NCBI RefSeq assembly: GCF_052857255.1
Contig: NC_135500.1
Location: forward strand, 52,911,272-52,975,271
Origin: Amblyomma americanum
Taxonomy: Eukaryota > Arthropoda > Arachnida > Ixodida > Ixodidae
Direction of reading: 5' to 3'
DNA: 64,000 nucleotides
In this document: positions 60,480 to 64,000 of the stretch, in pieces
Layout of the letters: each line of letters starts with the position of its first letter
How positions within the stretch are numbered: the first letter of the stretch is position 1
Made by a program: the position numbers and the translations under genes
Notes under the pieces: model-generated
The model's database searches: none
The model's input: only the letters and a program-made list of their open reading frames with translations
Told to the model about the DNA's origin: nothing

Positions 60480-60900
60480 ATTTAAATACATTTTAATCCT
60501 ACACATCTAACCTTATGTCACCTTGAGCTACCAATCTTCTATTCGCTTTTTGCTAACTTCTACAGCATATTTATTCGCATCACCACCGTTACCTCTAAAC
60601 ACTTGGGCCTCAGGGAGAGTGACTGCGCTTGAATCAGCATACGGAGTATACCATGACATTCGACTATAAGATGTTCAATTGTTTATGTAGATTTACCACA
60701 CAGTACACATGTGTCGTCTTCTTGATTATATTAAGTTTTGTAGCTGCGCTTTCTAAGGCACCCTTATCTAGATTCACAGAGTAAAGCACTGCCTTTTGAG
60801 TTATCATAGAACGATTACTTCCGGATCTGCCTTTTCTGATTTCGACATAGTTCTACACTCGGCTTCTTTTCGATTGAGCTAATCCAACATTTAGGTTTGC
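60480..60900 (-). mobile_element. 3' fragment of a LINE ORF2 (C-terminal zinc motif)
   Basis: On the - strand, reading QKAVLYSVNLDKGALESA and, after a frame slip, TCVLCGKST with a stop and then TIEHLIVEC, gives a C-x2-C ... H-x4-C arrangement. This is the zinc-binding tail found at the C-terminus of ORF2 in several LINE clades. The stretch also resembles a frequent tick repeat from memory. No RT or endonuclease is adjacent, so this is a 5'-truncated copy. Confidence 0.6.
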
Positions 60901-62564
60901 GTTTTTACTTGCCATTTAAAGCTCTTTATTTGCCCATCCCTCTGTCCTACATGCTTAGTTTGTTGGTCGTTTTCCGCCATCGTGATCAAACGCTGTTTCT
61001 TTACAACCCTATAGAAATATGCGGCAGCACGTCTGAGCGGTTCGCGCAGCTGTATGAGCAAACGAATTGCGCGGCTCCCGCTGGTCATGGCATGGCTGTT
61101 CTGTATGAAGCGAACGGCACCGTTTGGTGATCGGTCGTTAAGCATGCCAGCACCGGAACTTCTCTCTGGAGGCAGCGCTGAAATCACGGCTTATGGAATA
61201 CAATAATAAATCTTCGACTTCTGTACAACAACTCGTATTTAGCGTCCCTCATTCAATGACGAACACTAAATTACGTGTTATCCTTCATGCAATGCCCCAT
61301 ACTGGAGATCTATGAGGTACCTAATAAAAAATAATAAAGAATGCTCACAACTAATCCCTGTAACTGGAGATCACAATTACCGTCCACCCCCAAAGCCATT
61401 TCTGACTCCTCATGGCGTATGAACAGATACGTTGCCTTTTTCTGTATGACTGGAAGACACGAATTTCTTCACACTTTCGTTAACTTTTCTGAGCAGCTTC
61501 CAATTTTTCGATCTCATAATTTATTCAAATATCGCATATATAGGCATCATGGCCGCAATGTGAACCTTTGGACACTACATGCCTTTCACTTGGCGATATA
61601 TTTACCTGTTTTGTAGTGGAAGATCTAGGTAAAGCAAATGCACATTCTGCGCACTGCCCGGACCGGGCGTATTCAGCGTACAGAAAAATAATATAAACTA
61701 AAAATAAATGAAAAAAATCACAAGTGAAGATATAAAAAACTAAATCGATATCAAAACTAGACATCAAAAGAGATAAAAATCTGGTTGTGATTCTGCGCAC
61801 GCCCGTGCCGTCTTCTATTTTGCAATTCGTCTGTTCCGCGTTGTAGCAACCACAATTAACTACCATTACCAGCTTTACAGCCTTCTTCTTCAAGAGGTCA
61901 ACCTGTCTAAGGGCGACTGATATGATAGTTGAGGGCTTTGAGAATCATCGGCTGTTTGTAAATAGTTGAATATTTAAAATGTGACAAACCAAAGAGGCAC
62001 TACCCGAGCAAATAGTTCACGGTATGCAGGTAAGCGGCAGAAAAATTATTTCGGCCATCGACATACGCCTGACGAATCAAATACCTTGCATTTGAGGGGG
62101 CAAGCTTGTTCCATACGCCGATAACAATAACGGGCGTGTGTCTCTGGAGGCAACACAGCGATAATGTACTTTTTGAGAAGCGCGAATTCTGACATTTTGC
62201 TGCCGATAGCACATTAAACAAGATTCAGTGTTGTAGGCATGGCCTGTCTTGATTCTGACTGCGCACGCCTCTAAACAGCGCTTCAAGTAATTGCGAACCC
62301 GGCATAACGAACAAATTTGCGTCCATAGCCGTCATACCGGTCTCTAAACGAACTGGCGTGGAAGCTTTAGATGGGAACCCAACCTAAAGCTTGGCGGCGT
62401 GACAACCCCGTGACGACAGCGCCGTACTCCTCCCATAGCGGTGGAATTTTGAGGCGTTGATCTGGCACGCGTGCTCGCGTCCTGCGCGCACATTTTGTCC
62501 CCATGTTGCTCGCGCCCGCTGTGCACATCTCCCGAGGGCGCGGCGGTTGGTAGGTGATGCCCGC
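60901..62564. other. Unassigned sequence; no gene recognised
   Basis: Contains short frames (for example 61341-61616 +, 61525-61893 -) with no domain I recognise and no clear repeat structure. Confidence 0.4.
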
Positions 62565-63410
62565 CGCGCCCACAATCTAAAGAAAGTAGCCAGCAGGTAT
62601 AAGGTCAATGTGGTTCTATCTGCTCCTTGCAAGCTGTCGCGCGTGTGCACTTTGAACAAAGCAAGAATGGTTAGGCAGTGCAAAACTAATCACCAAATCC
62701 GCGCCACTGTTTGCACTACTGACGTTGTGTATGCTGTGCCTCTTAGCAGCGGTCTGGAATATATTGGCCAGACAGGTCAATGCTACAATGAAAGAGTAAG
62801 GCAGCACAAGATTGCGATAAAAAATGGTTATGGGAGCCACATGGCCACTCACTGCAAAAACTGCAAGTGTCGTTCAGGTTTTGAAAACACCAAATTCATC
62901 GCAAGGTCTAAAGACAAATTAGAGTAGTGTTGAAATCTGGGTCAGTTGGTACATGTTAAGGAGTAAAACCAGTCAAAAAACGGGACACAGCGAAGAGACG
63001 AGGTACACACACGACGACTGGCACACACACGACGTCTCTTCGCTGTGTCCCGTTTTTTGACCGGTTTTACTCCTGAACAAGTTAGAGCGTGAAATCATAG
63101 AAGCTTATTACATCAAGCAGAGGGGTCATATCTGCATAAGCATGCCATCTGTCTCGCTCTCAGAAGAAGAGATTAGGTTTCTCAGTGGGTCATTATCAGA
63201 GTTGTAATCATTTCTTGATCCTTTTGGCACGTGTTCCTATGCTCTGTCACTGCGTGTTTTTGTTTTGCTTCTATCTTTGCCTGCTGGTGTGGTTATTAAG
63301 CGGTTTTTTTTCCCTGAATAAACTTAGTTGGAAGTTGGCGCCTGTCTTGTCTTGTGTGTGCTTGTCTTCGTCTTTTAGCGCCTGTACCCTTTTTTCGTAA
63401 ACCATGTCCC
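62565..63410 (+). mobile_element. 3' end of a Penelope-like element with GIY-YIG endonuclease
   Basis: The + frame shows HNLKKVASRYKVNVVLSAPCKL, then VVYAVPLSSGLEYIGQTGQCYNERVRQHK (in two motif parts, VVY and YIG), HCKNCKC and, after an insertion, EREIIEAYYI and SLSEEEIRFLS. This is the C-terminal GIY-YIG nuclease region of Penelope-like elements, which nicks target DNA. The conserved Arg and the late Glu are present. A 3' untranslated part follows, with an AATAAA-type signal near 63317. The RT half is missing, so the copy is 5'-truncated. The domain is split by the hairpin insertion at about 62926-63077. Confidence 0.85.
62959..63074. repeat. Hairpin (inverted repeat) insertion inside the Penelope-like element
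   Basis: Two 42-base arms, 62959-63000 and 63033-63074, are reverse complements with one mismatch (AGTC versus CCGG context). They flank a 32-base loop that itself contains the direct repeat ACACACACGACG. The insertion separates KDKLE from LEREIIEAYY; the flanking host words ACAAATTAGAG (62914-62924) and ACAAGTTAGAG (about 63077-63087) look like a diverged target duplication. Confidence 0.88.
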
Positions 63411-63510
63411 GACGACTACCTCGTGAACCAATTATGTTCGTCGCTGGGCAGATTTCGCAATCAAGGAAGTGGCGTCGCGACTACCTAAAGGCGGGGAATG
63501 AGTGAATGAA

Positions 63511-63850
63511 AAAAATTGGCAGTGGTTTAGCTCTGGTTAAACCTGGAGTGACGGGATAGCTACATCTCGCGGAGTGGAACTTGCTGAGTTGAATTGCAAA
63601 AGTCAGTCTTTCGCCGCTCCGTTTCGCTGGGCGTTGCTTCTTCATCTTCGTCCCACTTGACACGGCGCATGCGCACAGCTGTTGCATGTCAGTTTCGCCG
63701 GTGCGCCGCGTCACCGGCAGCAGCAGCTGCGCCGCACCACGTTACCAACCACGTGGCTGGTCACGTGACCAAACACGTGCCGAACCACGTTACCAGCTAC
63801 GGCGCCGCGCCGCCGGCAGCTGCTGCTCCCCACGTGACCGTTGCGACGAA
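63511..63850 (+). repeat. Interspersed tick-type repeat, including copy 2 of the ~90-bp sequence
   Basis: Begins with the ~90-bp stretch shared with 56488-56579. It then continues with GC-rich sequence (GACACGGCGCATGCGCACAG, then CGGCAGCAGCAGCTGCGCCG) and the CACGTG row. From memory this composition belongs to a highly repeated tick sequence. Short reading frames across it are not supported as genes. Confidence 0.65.
63738..63791. repeat. 12-bp-phased CACGTG/CACGTT row
   Basis: CACGTT at 63738, CACGTG at 63750, 63762 and 63774, and CACGTT at 63786 are spaced by exactly 12 bases; another CACGTG lies at 63831. The unit is roughly CACGTNACCAAC. CACGTG is the palindromic E-box core bound by bHLH factors in animals. 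Whether it acts here is unknown. Confidence 0.8.
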
Positions 63851-64000
63851 GCCGCGGTGAAGGCTCGAAATGCTATCGTAATGTAGCCATCGCTACAGAA
63901 CTTGGTCCTGTTATTCGCTCTTGAGATGGAGAGCGTCGGTGTAAGTGGCACATAGGGCGGGGCTCCTACAGCTCTTGCCACCCTGCTGGGTCAGTGTGCT

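Overview
This is a eukaryotic window, most likely from a hard tick (Ixodidae). The clearest organismal clues are two SINE-like repeats near 49 kb. I recognise them from memory as ubiquitous tick families; one is a tRNA-derived, Ruka-like SINE with intact A and B boxes. They sit beside decayed Ty3/Gypsy, LINE and Penelope-like elements of types common in tick genomes. I see no bacterial operons, no CRISPR array, no rRNA and no intact host gene.

Layout. (1) Positions 1-32852 are one unbroken satellite array of a 139-bp monomer, about 236 copies, open at the left window edge. Monomers fall into recurring variant classes and form several overlapping higher-order repeats: 4.72 kb x 2, 1.80 kb x 2, 3.05 kb x 2 and 2.22 kb x 2. 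No transposon interrupts the array. (2) 32853-33964 is unique sequence. (3) 33965-38168 is a Ty3/Gypsy element on the + strand. It has 172-bp LTRs that differ at only 4 positions, a PBS, a PPT and a 4-bp target duplication, but several frameshifts. (4) 38169-42784 is mostly unassigned. It holds a phased 22-bp minisatellite (39827-40024) and a possible 3' remnant of another LTR element (about 42301-42620). (5) 42785-47360 is a second Ty3/Gypsy element on the - strand. It has about 150-bp LTRs, a 5-bp target duplication (ATCGC) and much older decay. (6) 48911-49100 and 49517-49752 are two SINEs, both in - orientation. (7) 49849-53175 is a decayed CR1/Jockey-type LINE (+). (8) 53190-56535 is a truncated third Ty3/Gypsy pol (-) abutting the LINE 3' end. 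(9) 57480-58060 is AT-rich. (10) 60480-60900 is a LINE 3'-end fragment (-). (11) 62565-63410 is the 3' end of a Penelope-like element (+) with a GIY-YIG domain, interrupted by a perfect-looking hairpin insertion. (12) 63511-63850 is an interspersed repeat with a 12-bp-phased row of CACGTG-type motifs.

None of the coding pieces looks capable of independent activity. They do not form a pathway. The window reads as the edge of a large heterochromatic satellite block next to a graveyard of nested transposons. Two insertion ages are visible: LTR divergence is about 2% for the first Gypsy element and about 14% for the second (hand alignments). Element and family assignments rest on motif recognition by eye; no database search was run.
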